5,606 nt of DNA from Alphaproteobacteria bacterium (GTDB lineage: Bacteria > Pseudomonadota > Alphaproteobacteria > Micropepsales > Micropepsaceae): positions 1 through 5,606 of the forward strand of contig JAEKMB010000169.1 in assembly GCA_019508105.1 (NCBI GenBank), written 5' to 3'. The notes beneath the pieces were generated by a model that worked only from the letters and a program-made list of their open reading frames with translations, was not told the origin of the DNA and searched no databases. A program made the translations under genes and the position numbers. Shown piece by piece: positions 1-5,606 of the stretch (position 1 is its first letter; each line of letters opens with the position of its first letter).

Positions 1-1446
1 AAATTCTCTGAAGCTGAACTCATTGCCGCCGCCGGTTTCCAGCCGGGAAGCGAAATGGATTTCGCCGCGTTGCGGCTGATGGCGGCCAGGATCGCGGATT
101 ACTACAACGCGCGGGGATATTTGGTGGCGCAAGCCTATCTGCCCGCCCAAGCCATCAATGAAGGGGCTGTGACGATCGCGGTGATCGAAGGCCAATACGG
201 CAAGATCACGCTCAACAACCAATCGAGAGTTTCGAACAATGTGGCGAACAATGTTCTAGAGGGTCTGGACAGCGGCGACATCGTCGCCATCGCACCTCTT
301 GAGCGGCGCCTTTTGCTGCTGTCCGATCTGCCCGGCGTGGAAGTGCGATCGACCCTGATCCCGGGCTCCTCGGTCGGCACCTCCGATTTGATCGTCGATC
401 TGACACCAGGTCGCAGTGTCACTGGCAGCGTTGAGGCCGACAATGCGGGCAATTATTACACCGGCGTTTATCGGCTGGGCGGCTCGGTAAACTTCAACGA
501 AATTATTGGGCAGGGTGATGTCGCCAGCCTGAGGGCCCTGACCTCCACAACCGGCTGCCTGGTCTATGGACGCGCGTCTTACCAGGCCCAGGTCGACAAG
601 CTGACGGTGGGCGTCGCCTATGCCGCCCTGTGGTACAAGCTGGGCAAGACATTTGCGCCCCTGGATGCGCATGGCACAGCCGGCATCGCCAGCATCTATG
701 CCAGCTATCCCGTAATACGTTCCTACGACAACAATCTGTTCGTTCTGGCCGATTACGACGAAAAGACTTTCCAGGACAGGACGGGGGTGCCCTTCTCGGT
801 CACCGACAGAGAATCCCATGTCGGAATCATCGGACTCAACGGCAACCACCACGACAATTTCGGCGGCGGGGGATGGGATTCTTTCTCTCTCAGCGGGGCG
901 TTCGGCGGTCTCGATATTCAGTCGCCGGCGGCACGCGTAGCGGACGCGGCGACGGCACGAAGCAATGGCGGCTTTGGCAAAATCATGTTCCAGGTCGACC
1001 GGCTGCAGAACCTGGTTGGTCCACTCTCGCTCTATGCCGACCTCCGGGGGCAAGTCGCCACCAAAAATCTCGATATTTCCGAAAAGATGGAACTGGGCGG
1101 CGCCTATGGGGTGCGGGCCTATCCCGAAGGCGAAGCCTATGCGGACGAAGGTTATATCCTGACTCTGGAAGCCAGGCTGTTGCTGCCGCCGGTGCTGGAA
1201 GACTTGCCGGGCCAGATGCAGCTGATCGGCTTTTTCGATACCGGCAGTGCCACCCTGAACAAGAATCCCTGGTTCACCGGACCGAACAGCCGGACCCTGA
1301 GCGCCGCGGGCGTCGGGGTTCGCTGGACCATCAACAACGACTTCCTGTTCTCCGCCTTTTGGGCGCACAAGCTTGGCAACGGGGTCGCGACCGCGGCACC
1401 GGATGCGTCGGACCGCGTCTGGCTGCAGGTGGCCAAATATTTTTGA
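1..1446 (+). CDS. TpsB/ShlB-family outer-membrane transporter of two-partner secretion (5' partial)
   Basis: The frame is open from the first base, so this is the C-terminal part (481 codons seen) of a longer gene. The ATG at 55 lies inside a domain and is not the true start. Codons 1-65 are most of a ShlB-type POTRA domain: the helix ending in YYNARGY, then AYLPAQ and the VIEGQYGKI strand. A second POTRA follows at about 66-135 (DLPGVEV, then DLIVDL). The rest is an outer-membrane beta-barrel with alternating aromatic strands. At codons 371-377 sits VRAYPEG, followed by the A-DEGY stretch; this is the family's conserved VRGY/F loop that folds into the barrel. The chain ends in phenylalanine (VAKYF), as expected for a BamA-inserted protein. 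Family members (FhaC, ShlB, HecB) export a large TpsA exoprotein from the periplasm. The signal peptide, plug helix and early POTRA lie left of the window. No TpsA partner is visible; because the next gene is convergent, any linked partner must be upstream. Base composition is visibly less GC-rich than in the dehydrogenase genes. The family call is strong; the cargo is unknown. Confidence 0.88.
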   Translation, partial: KFSEAELIAAAGFQPGSEMDFAALRLMAARIADYYNARGYLVAQAYLPAQAINEGAVTIAVIEGQYGKITLNNQSRVSNNVANNVLEGLDSGDIVAIAPLERRLLLLSDLPGVEVRSTLIPGSSVGTSDLIVDLTPGRSVTGSVEADNAGNYYTGVYRLGGSVNFNEIIGQGDVASLRALTSTTGCLVYGRASYQAQVDKLTVGVAYAALWYKLGKTFAPLDAHGTAGIASIYASYPVIRSYDNNLFVLADYDEKTFQDRTGVPFSVTDRESHVGIIGLNGNHHDNFGGGGWDSFSLSGAFGGLDIQSPAARVADAATARSNGGFGKIMFQVDRLQNLVGPLSLYADLRGQVATKNLDISEKMELGGAYGVRAYPEGEAYADEGYILTLEARLLLPPVLEDLPGQMQLIGFFDTGSATLNKNPWFTGPNSRTLSAAGVGVRWTINNDFLFSAFWAHKLGNGVATAAPDASDRVWLQVAKYF

Positions 1447-1488
1447 AACTGCCGCTGGAAACGGCGAGCTCTTCAAAGGCGAGGAACT

Positions 1489-2148
1489 TCAGTCCTTGAT
1501 GAAATCCCGCAGCCGTCCATAGCTGCGTTCGATGTGGCGGCGCATGGCGGCTTCGGCATGCGCGCCATTGCGCGCCTGGAGGGCGGCGATGATGGCGGTG
1601 TGCTCACGCACGGCTTCTTCCGTGATCTCGCTCCTGAAACAGGAGCGGAAGATGTGGACATGGATGTGCAGCCGCGCCAGGGAATCCGCGATCAGGTGAT
1701 TGCCGGCGCCTTGGGCGATCAGGCGGTGAAATTCGGTGTCCATGTCGGCAAAGGCGTCGTGGCTCGGCGCCGCCTCGCCGCTCGCCAATAGCGCCAAGTC
1801 GGGCTCGGCCATCGCTTCGGCCGCCTTGCGGGCGGCATGGGGTTCGATCAACAGGCGGAATTCGAACAGTTCATCGAGCTGGGCGCGGTCCATGCGCGGG
1901 CTGGTGGCGTAGCCCGCAAAGTGGCGCTTGGAGACCAGACCGTTGGCTTCCAGCATGGAGAGCGCCTCGCGGAGGATCGGGGTCTGCGACACCCCCAGCT
2001 CGCGGGCCAGGCTGTCCACCGAGACCCGGGTATCGGGCGGGATTTTCAGGGACATGATGTCGGCCCGGACGCGGCGATAAACCTCCTCCGCCAGCCCGGA
2101 GGGGCGGGCGATCAACCGGTCGGATGCTTCATTGAGCGCGGAGGCCAT
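1489..2148 (-). CDS. GntR-family transcriptional regulator, FCD (FadR-like) subgroup
   Basis: A 219-residue protein with a GntR winged helix at about residues 15-83 (LAEEVYRRVRADI, the SLARELGVSQTP turn, LEANGLV) and an all-helical FCD effector domain at about 90-215. The FCD metal/ligand pocket residues are present: D137 and H141 (DTEFH), H183 (REHTAI) and H205 (RRH). Such proteins usually repress a neighbouring catabolic operon and release DNA on binding a carboxylate-type effector. I chose the ATG at 2148 because GGGA lies 7 nt upstream and the winged helix starts soon after. An in-frame ATG at 2205 would add 19 residues with no family resemblance and run the gene across the divergent promoter. 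The gene is transcribed away from the dehydrogenase operon, and its start is 89 bp from that operon, which fits local control. Oddity: the recognition helix reads SQTPILREAL where the family has a one-residue-shorter SxTPxREAL. The ligand is unknown. Confidence 0.9.
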   Translation of the reverse strand: MASALNEASDRLIARPSGLAEEVYRRVRADIMSLKIPPDTRVSVDSLARELGVSQTPILREALSMLEANGLVSKRHFAGYATSPRMDRAQLDELFEFRLLIEPHAARKAAEAMAEPDLALLASGEAAPSHDAFADMDTEFHRLIAQGAGNHLIADSLARLHIHVHIFRSCFRSEITEEAVREHTAIIAALQARNGAHAEAAMRRHIERSYGRLRDFIKD

Positions 2149-2181
2149 GGAACTTTCCCAGAGAAAGGCTGGCTTTTGCCA

Positions 2182-2208
2182 TTGACCGGACGGAGCATAA
2201 CCCATAGT
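2182..2208 (+). promoter_or_regulatory. Possible sigma-70-like promoter for the dehydrogenase operon
   Basis: TTGACC at 2182-2187 matches five of six bases of a -35 box. CATAGT at 2203-2208 is a weak -10 candidate (four of six) after a short 15-bp spacer. Transcription would begin near 2215, just before or within the 12-bp palindrome, leaving a leader of a little over 20 nt before the GTG. The spacer is shorter than ideal and the -10 is poor, so this is only a suggestion; the 89-bp divergent region must nevertheless hold promoters for both directions. Confidence 0.2.
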
Positions 2209-2216
2209 TTGGCGAA

Positions 2217-2228
2217 ATCCTATAGGAT
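2217..2228. promoter_or_regulatory. Perfect 12-bp palindrome, candidate GntR operator
   Basis: ATCCTATAGGAT is its own reverse complement, centred between 2222 and 2223. It lies in the divergent region, 9 bp before the GTG of the hydroxyacid dehydrogenase gene and 68 bp before the regulator's start. Size and symmetry suit a GntR dimer, and autoregulated FCD regulators commonly bind such a site between themselves and their operon. The AGGA in its right half (2224-2227) is also the only Shine-Dalgarno-like element for the GTG, so a bound regulator could block both transcription and ribosome access. That this regulator binds it is inference; the palindrome itself is directly seen. Confidence 0.5.
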
Positions 2229-2237
2229 ATTTGATCC

Positions 2238-3260
2238 GTGCTGGTCGCCGTCGAGGAAGTCCGCAAGCTGGCCGAGAGCATCCTGCTCGCCCATGGCGTG
2301 CCGGCTTCCCATGCCAAGACCCAGGCCGGGCTGTTCATCGAAGCAGAAATGCGCGCCATTCCTTCGCACGGCCTGCTGCGCCTGCGCCGGGTGATCGAGC
2401 GCATCCGCGCCGGCCTGTCGGTGCCGGGCGCCACGGGGGCGCAGACCTGGACGGCGCGCTGCTTTCTCAGTGTCGATGGCGAACGGGGTTTGGGACCTGT
2501 GGTCGCGATGGCGGCGCTGGACACGATCATTCCGCGCGCCCGCGAAGACGGCATCGCCATCGCAGCCATCCGCAACACCAATCACCTGGGCGCGCTGGCC
2601 TATTATGCCGAACATGTCGCCACGCGCGGTCTCACCTGCATCGCCCTGACCATCTCCGAGGCGCTGGTGCATCCCTGGGGCGGACGCAAGGCGATGATCG
2701 GCACCAATCCCATCGCCATCGGCGTGCCCGCCGATCCCACGCCCATGGTGCTGGACATGGCCACCGGCCTTGTCTCCATGGGCAAGATCCACGACCACGC
2801 CAATCGCGGCGCGCCGATCCCGCTGGGTTGGGCGCTGGACGAGAAAGGCGATCCCACCACCGACGCCTCCGCCGCCAAGAAAGGCGCCATCGCGCCGTTC
2901 GGCGGGCCCAAGGGCTATGCGCTGGGCATCGCTTTTGAAGTGCTGGTCGCGAGTCTGGCGGCCTCCGCCATCGGCACCGATGTGAAGGGCACCCTGGATT
3001 CGGTGCATGTCTCCAACAAGGGCGACCTTTTCATCGTCATCGCCCCGCCCCATGCCGAGGCCGCCAAGGCGCTGGTCAGTGATTACCTGGAAACCATCCG
3101 CGCCGCCGCGCCGGCCGATCCCGCCCATCCGGTGTTGGCGCCCGGCGACCGCGCCCATGCCGCGCGCGCCCAGTCCATCAAGCGCGGCATGTTCATCGAC
3201 GACGGGCTGTGGGCCGATCTTCAGAAACTCTCCCAGGAATCCAAAAAGGAAATGTCATGA
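2238..3260 (+). CDS. LDH2/MDH2-family NAD(P)-dependent 2-hydroxyacid dehydrogenase (malate/L-lactate dehydrogenase-like)
   Basis: A full-length 340-residue member of the family that includes YiaK, AllD, ComC-type sulfolactate dehydrogenases and DpkA. These soluble enzymes interconvert 2-hydroxyacids and 2-ketoacids (or cyclic imino acids) using NAD(P)H through a fold unrelated to Rossmann enzymes. Motifs in order: SHG with catalytic-type H44, then RLRR; RNTNHLGALAYY (112-123); HPWGG (145-149); GTNP (155-158); VLDMAT (171-176); GWAL (197-200); GGPKGYALG (222-230); NKGDLFIVI (260-268). Nothing expected is missing. The start is GTG, with a modest AGGA 10 nt upstream inside the palindrome; the family N-terminus (a helix leading to the HGVP segment) begins just after it, so a later start would remove conserved sequence. 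The stop overlaps the next gene's ATG (ATGA), indicating translational coupling. Substrate cannot be read from sequence; malate, lactate, sulfolactate, ureidoglycolate and sugar-acid relatives are all possible. As first gene of the operon it is the one most directly exposed to the candidate operator. Confidence 0.9.
   Translation: MLVAVEEVRKLAESILLAHGVPASHAKTQAGLFIEAEMRAIPSHGLLRLRRVIERIRAGLSVPGATGAQTWTARCFLSVDGERGLGPVVAMAALDTIIPRAREDGIAIAAIRNTNHLGALAYYAEHVATRGLTCIALTISEALVHPWGGRKAMIGTNPIAIGVPADPTPMVLDMATGLVSMGKIHDHANRGAPIPLGWALDEKGDPTTDASAAKKGAIAPFGGPKGYALGIAFEVLVASLAASAIGTDVKGTLDSVHVSNKGDLFIVIAPPHAEAAKALVSDYLETIRAAAPADPAHPVLAPGDRAHAARAQSIKRGMFIDDGLWADLQKLSQESKKEMS
3246..3250 (+). promoter_or_regulatory. 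Ribosome binding site that fixes the Fe-ADH start
   Basis: AAGGA lies 6 nt before the ATG at 3257, ideal spacing. It decides against the longer in-frame ATG at 3209, which lies deep inside the upstream gene and adds 16 residues unlike the family N-terminus. The site is inside the last codons of the upstream gene, consistent with coupled translation. Confidence 0.75.
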
Positions 3261-4384
3261 CTCCATTGTTCGGCGCCTTGCGCCTGCCCGCCTCGGTGAT
3301 TTTCGGCTCCGGCCAGCGCGCCGCGCTGGGCATGATGACGGCCCAGATCGGAAGCCGCGCCCTGATCTGCACCGATGCGCGCATGGGAGGCGATGCCCAG
3401 TTCAAGGCCATTGTGTCCGATCTGGAAGCCAATGGCGTGAAAACCAAAGTCTATGACCGCACCGAAGCCGATTTGCCGATTGAAGGCATTTCCGGCTGCG
3501 TTGCCGAATGCGCCGACTTCCAGCCCGATGTCGAAAACAAAATCCCGGGGCCGGTGGCGCCGGTGATCGCGGTGCCGACCACCTCAGGCACCGGCTCGGA
3601 AGTCACGCCGGTGGCGGTGATCGCCGATACCGAGCGCGGCACCAAGGTGGGCATTTCCAGCCCTTATCTGATTCCGAAAATCGCGGTGTGCGATCCGGAA
3701 TTGACGCTTTCCTGCCCGCCCGGGCTGACGGCGGTGAGCGGCGCCGACGCCCTGACCCATGCCATCGAAAGCTTTACCGCCGCAGCCCGCCAGGTGACGC
3801 CTGATCTCACCGTCAAGAATGTGTTCGTGGGCAAGAACATCCTGTCCGACACGTTCGGCCTTTTGGCGCTGCAGAATATCTTTGCCGCCCTGCGCACCGC
3901 GGTGAAGGACGGCAAGAACCTCCAGGCGCGTGAGCAGATGATGCTGGCCTCGCTGGCGGCCGGCTGCGCTTTCGGCGCGGCGGGCACCGCGGCGGCGCAT
4001 GCCATCCAGTATCCGGTGGGCAACGAGACCCATACCCCGCACGGCATGGGCGTGGCGCTGCTGATGCCCTATGTGATGGAGTTCAATCGCCCCACCTGTG
4101 TCGGCTGCTTCGCCCAGATCGGCCGCGCCATCGGCCTGTCCGGCAGCGACGAGGAACTGTCGCGCAAGGTGATCGATGAGGTCGCCAGCCTGCTGAAGGA
4201 CATCGGCATCCCGGTCACCTTGAAGGAGCTGGGCCTGCCCGAAGACAAGCAGGACTGGACGGCGGAAAGCGCCATCGGCGCCGCCCGGCTGGTCAACAAC
4301 AATCCCCGCAAACTGGACATGGATGCCATGAAGGCGATCACCCGCGCCGCCTTCAGCGGCGATCGCTCCAGCCTCGCTTCCTGA
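3257..4384 (+). CDS. Iron-containing (group III) alcohol dehydrogenase lacking the GGGS coenzyme-binding segment
   Basis: A 375-residue protein of the Fe-ADH family (relatives: FucO lactaldehyde reductase, 4-hydroxybutyrate dehydrogenase), which oxidises alcohols to aldehydes with NAD(P). The N-terminal nucleotide domain starts normally (FGSGQRAALG; ALICTDARM). PTTSGTGSEVTP follows at 108-119, then SGADALTHAIESF with metal ligands D164 and H168, and the further ligands H248 (AAAHAIQ) and H262 (TPHG). By analogy with FucO the metal site is complete. Oddity: after FQPDV (residues 88-92) the chain passes straight to ENKIPGP. The family normally has about 30 more residues here, carrying the GGGSxxDxAK loop that binds the coenzyme pyrophosphate. 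The frame stays open, so if real this is an in-frame deletion of roughly 90 bp near 3532/3533. Such a protein may not bind NAD in the usual way and could be inactive. Position 252 is Tyr where FucO has a His (H267). The gene overlaps the upstream one by 4 bp and precedes the aldehyde dehydrogenase by 23 bp. Family call firm; activity doubtful; substrate unknown. Confidence 0.88.
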   Translation: MTPLFGALRLPASVIFGSGQRAALGMMTAQIGSRALICTDARMGGDAQFKAIVSDLEANGVKTKVYDRTEADLPIEGISGCVAECADFQPDVENKIPGPVAPVIAVPTTSGTGSEVTPVAVIADTERGTKVGISSPYLIPKIAVCDPELTLSCPPGLTAVSGADALTHAIESFTAAARQVTPDLTVKNVFVGKNILSDTFGLLALQNIFAALRTAVKDGKNLQAREQMMLASLAAGCAFGAAGTAAAHAIQYPVGNETHTPHGMGVALLMPYVMEFNRPTCVGCFAQIGRAIGLSGSDEELSRKVIDEVASLLKDIGIPVTLKELGLPEDKQDWTAESAIGAARLVNNNPRKLDMDAMKAITRAAFSGDRSSLAS

Positions 4385-4407
4385 TCCCAATTCAACAGAG
4401 AGAAACC

Positions 4408-5606
4408 ATGAGCACGACCCTGACCCTGCCTGCCCCCAAAACCGGCCCGGCGCCCTTCCCCATCCCCACCGGCCTGTGGATCGGCGGCAAGTGGGTGGAA
4501 GCCGCCGCCAACAAGCGCGTCGATGTGTTCGATCCCTCGACCGGCGAGAAGATCATTGATATCGCCGACTGCGACGCCGCCGATGCGCTTGCCGCGGTGG
4601 ACGCCGCCGACAAGGCCGCCGCCGGCTGGGCCGCGACCACGCCGCGTCAGCGCGCCGAAATCCTGCGCAAATGCTATGAGCAGATCGTCGCCAATATCGA
4701 ATGGCTGGCCTATCTGATCAGCCTGGAAAACGGCAAGGCGCTGCCCGATGCGCGCGCCGAAGTGCTGTATGCCGCCGAATTCTACCGCTGGTATGCCGAG
4801 GAATGCTGCCATGTGCTGGGGGAGATGGCCCTGGCGCCGGCCAGCGGCGCGCGCATCCTGGTGCAATATCAGCCCATCGGCATCGCGCTGTTGATCACGC
4901 CCTGGAACTATCCCGCGGCGATGGCCACCCGCAAGATCGCGCCCGCCCTGGCGGCCGGCTGCACCGTGGTGCTCAAGCCCGCCACCGAGACGCCGCTGAC
5001 CGCGCTGGCCGTCGCCCAGATCATGCATGACTGCGGCGTGCCGGCGGGGGTGGTCAATGTCGTCACCACCTCTAAGGCCAGCGCCCTGTCCAAGGCGGTG
5101 CTGCATGATCCCAGGGTGCGCAAGATCTCCTTCACCGGCTCGACCCCGGTGGGCCGCGCCCTGTTGCACGAAGCGGCCGACCAGGTGATTTCCTGCGCCA
5201 TGGAGCTGGGCGGCAATGCCCCCTTCATCGTCTGCAAGGACGCCAACCTGAATGATGCGCTGGACGGGGCCATGCTGGCCAAGATGCGCAACAGCGGCGA
5301 GGCCTGCACCGCCGCCAACCGCTTCTATGTCCATAAGGACATTTATGGGCCCTTCACCGACGGCATGGTGGCGCGCATGTCGGCGATCAAGCTGGGCGAA
5401 GCGACCGACCCGGAATCCACCCTGGGCCCGATGGTGAACGAGAAGTCGGTCGCCAAGATCGCCGAGCTGGTGGACGACGCCGTGACCAAGGGCGCCAAGG
5501 TGCTGCTGGGCGGCCAGCGCCTCAACCGGCCCGGCTATTACTATCCGCCGACCGTGCTGTCCGATGTGCCCGACAATGCCGACATGATGAAGGAAGAGAT
5601 TTTCGG
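4408..5606 (+). CDS. NAD(P)-dependent aldehyde dehydrogenase, succinate-semialdehyde dehydrogenase (GabD-like) group (3' partial)
   Basis: The first 399 residues of an ALDH-superfamily protein; roughly the last 80 to 90 residues lie beyond the right edge. Motifs in order: SLENGKAL (105-112); TPWNYP with oxyanion N167 (164-169); LKPATETP with coenzyme-binding K190; FTGSTPVG (242-249); MELGGNAP with general base E266; GEACTAANR with catalytic C300; the last residues EEIF begin the conserved EEIFGP. Family members oxidise aldehydes to carboxylates. The order and wording of motifs are closest to the GabD/SSADH group, which also contains sulfolactaldehyde and other semialdehyde dehydrogenases. The second cysteine two residues after the catalytic one, found in E. 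coli and human SSADH, is alanine here. The start ATG follows a purine-rich AGAGAGAA, a weak ribosome site, 23 bp after the Fe-ADH stop, so co-transcription is likely. The N-terminal 20 residues are proline-rich and not conserved. Likely role: oxidise the aldehyde made by the preceding enzyme. Exact substrate unresolved. Confidence 0.92.
   Translation, partial: MSTTLTLPAPKTGPAPFPIPTGLWIGGKWVEAAANKRVDVFDPSTGEKIIDIADCDAADALAAVDAADKAAAGWAATTPRQRAEILRKCYEQIVANIEWLAYLISLENGKALPDARAEVLYAAEFYRWYAEECCHVLGEMALAPASGARILVQYQPIGIALLITPWNYPAAMATRKIAPALAAGCTVVLKPATETPLTALAVAQIMHDCGVPAGVVNVVTTSKASALSKAVLHDPRVRKISFTGSTPVGRALLHEAADQVISCAMELGGNAPFIVCKDANLNDALDGAMLAKMRNSGEACTAANRFYVHKDIYGPFTDGMVARMSAIKLGEATDPESTLGPMVNEKSVAKIAELVDDAVTKGAKVLLGGQRLNRPGYYYPPTVLSDVPDNADMMKEEIF

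Noticed and set aside
1451..1465. Small hairpin (GCCG/CGGC, 7-nt loop) between the convergent genes as a terminator
   Set aside because: The stem is only 4 bp and no T-run follows on either strand; not enough to call a terminator, although one would be expected in this 42-bp gap.
256..1476. Long open frame on the minus strand (406 codons) opposite the TpsB gene
   Set aside because: The plus strand encodes clear POTRA and barrel motifs across the same bases; the antisense product has no family features.
2153..2167. Inverted repeat CTTTC/GAAAG with a 5-nt loop in the regulator's leader
   Set aside because: A 5-bp match is likely by chance; it overlaps the regulator's ribosome site but there is no support for a regulatory role.
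2149..2205. Upstream ATG extending the GntR regulator by 19 residues
   Set aside because: The added residues do not resemble the family, the nearest AGGA is 12 nt away, and the extension would cover the divergent promoter; the ATG at 2148 has GGGA at good spacing.
2220..3158. Minus-strand frame (312 codons) opposite the LDH2-type gene, and a similar one at 3584-4390
   Set aside because: Both are shadows of conserved enzymes, with repetitive Gly/Asp/His composition and no plausible ribosome site or promoter context.
3209..3256. Upstream ATG extending the Fe-ADH by 16 residues
   Set aside because: The extension lies inside the preceding gene and lacks family similarity, while AAGGA at 3246-3250 sits 6 nt before the ATG at 3257.
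4069..5334. Long open frame on the minus strand (421 codons) opposite the Fe-ADH and ALDH genes
   Set aside because: It mirrors strongly conserved coding sequence on the plus strand, shows Gly/Ala/His/Arg-rich low-information composition and no recognisable domain. Long antisense frames are expected in high-GC DNA.

Overview
The window is high-GC bacterial DNA. Protein style, codon use and gene arrangement suggest a proteobacterium, most likely an alphaproteobacterium from soil or water; this is a judgement from general resemblance, not a taxonomic test. I see no RNA genes, insertion sequences, CRISPR arrays or phage genes.

Layout: (1) 1-1446 (+) is the 3' part of a TpsB/ShlB-type outer-membrane transporter gene (two-partner secretion), open at the left edge. 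(2) 1489-2148 (-) is a GntR-family regulator of the FCD (FadR-like) subgroup, tail-to-tail with the transporter across 42 bp. (3) 2149-2237 is a short divergent promoter region. It holds a perfect 12-bp palindrome only 9 bp from the start codon of the next gene, a good candidate for the regulator's operator. (4) 2238-5606 (+) is a tight run of three dehydrogenase genes: an LDH2/MDH2-type 2-hydroxyacid dehydrogenase, an iron-type (group III) alcohol dehydrogenase overlapping it by 4 bp, and after 23 bp an aldehyde dehydrogenase of the succinate-semialdehyde dehydrogenase (GabD-like) group that runs off the right edge.

The regulator and the three enzymes look like one inducible catabolic operon. 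On paper the enzymes can act in series: alcohol to aldehyde (Fe-ADH), aldehyde to acid (ALDH), and 2-hydroxyacid to 2-ketoacid (LDH2 type). That would take a vicinal diol or hydroxyaldehyde to a 2-keto acid. Alternatively Fe-ADH plus ALDH could take 4-hydroxybutyrate through succinate semialdehyde to succinate. The sequence does not decide the substrate.

The most striking observation is in the Fe-ADH gene. The reading frame is intact and all four metal ligands are present, but about 30 residues that normally carry the glycine-rich GGGSxxDxAK coenzyme-binding motif are absent. The chain jumps directly from the preceding strand region to the segment before PTTSGTGSE. This could be a real in-frame deletion that inactivates or repurposes the enzyme, or a sequence or assembly error. 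A smaller oddity is an apparent one-residue insertion in the recognition helix of the GntR regulator. Otherwise the window is ordinary metabolic and secretion sequence; I found no clear undescribed system.
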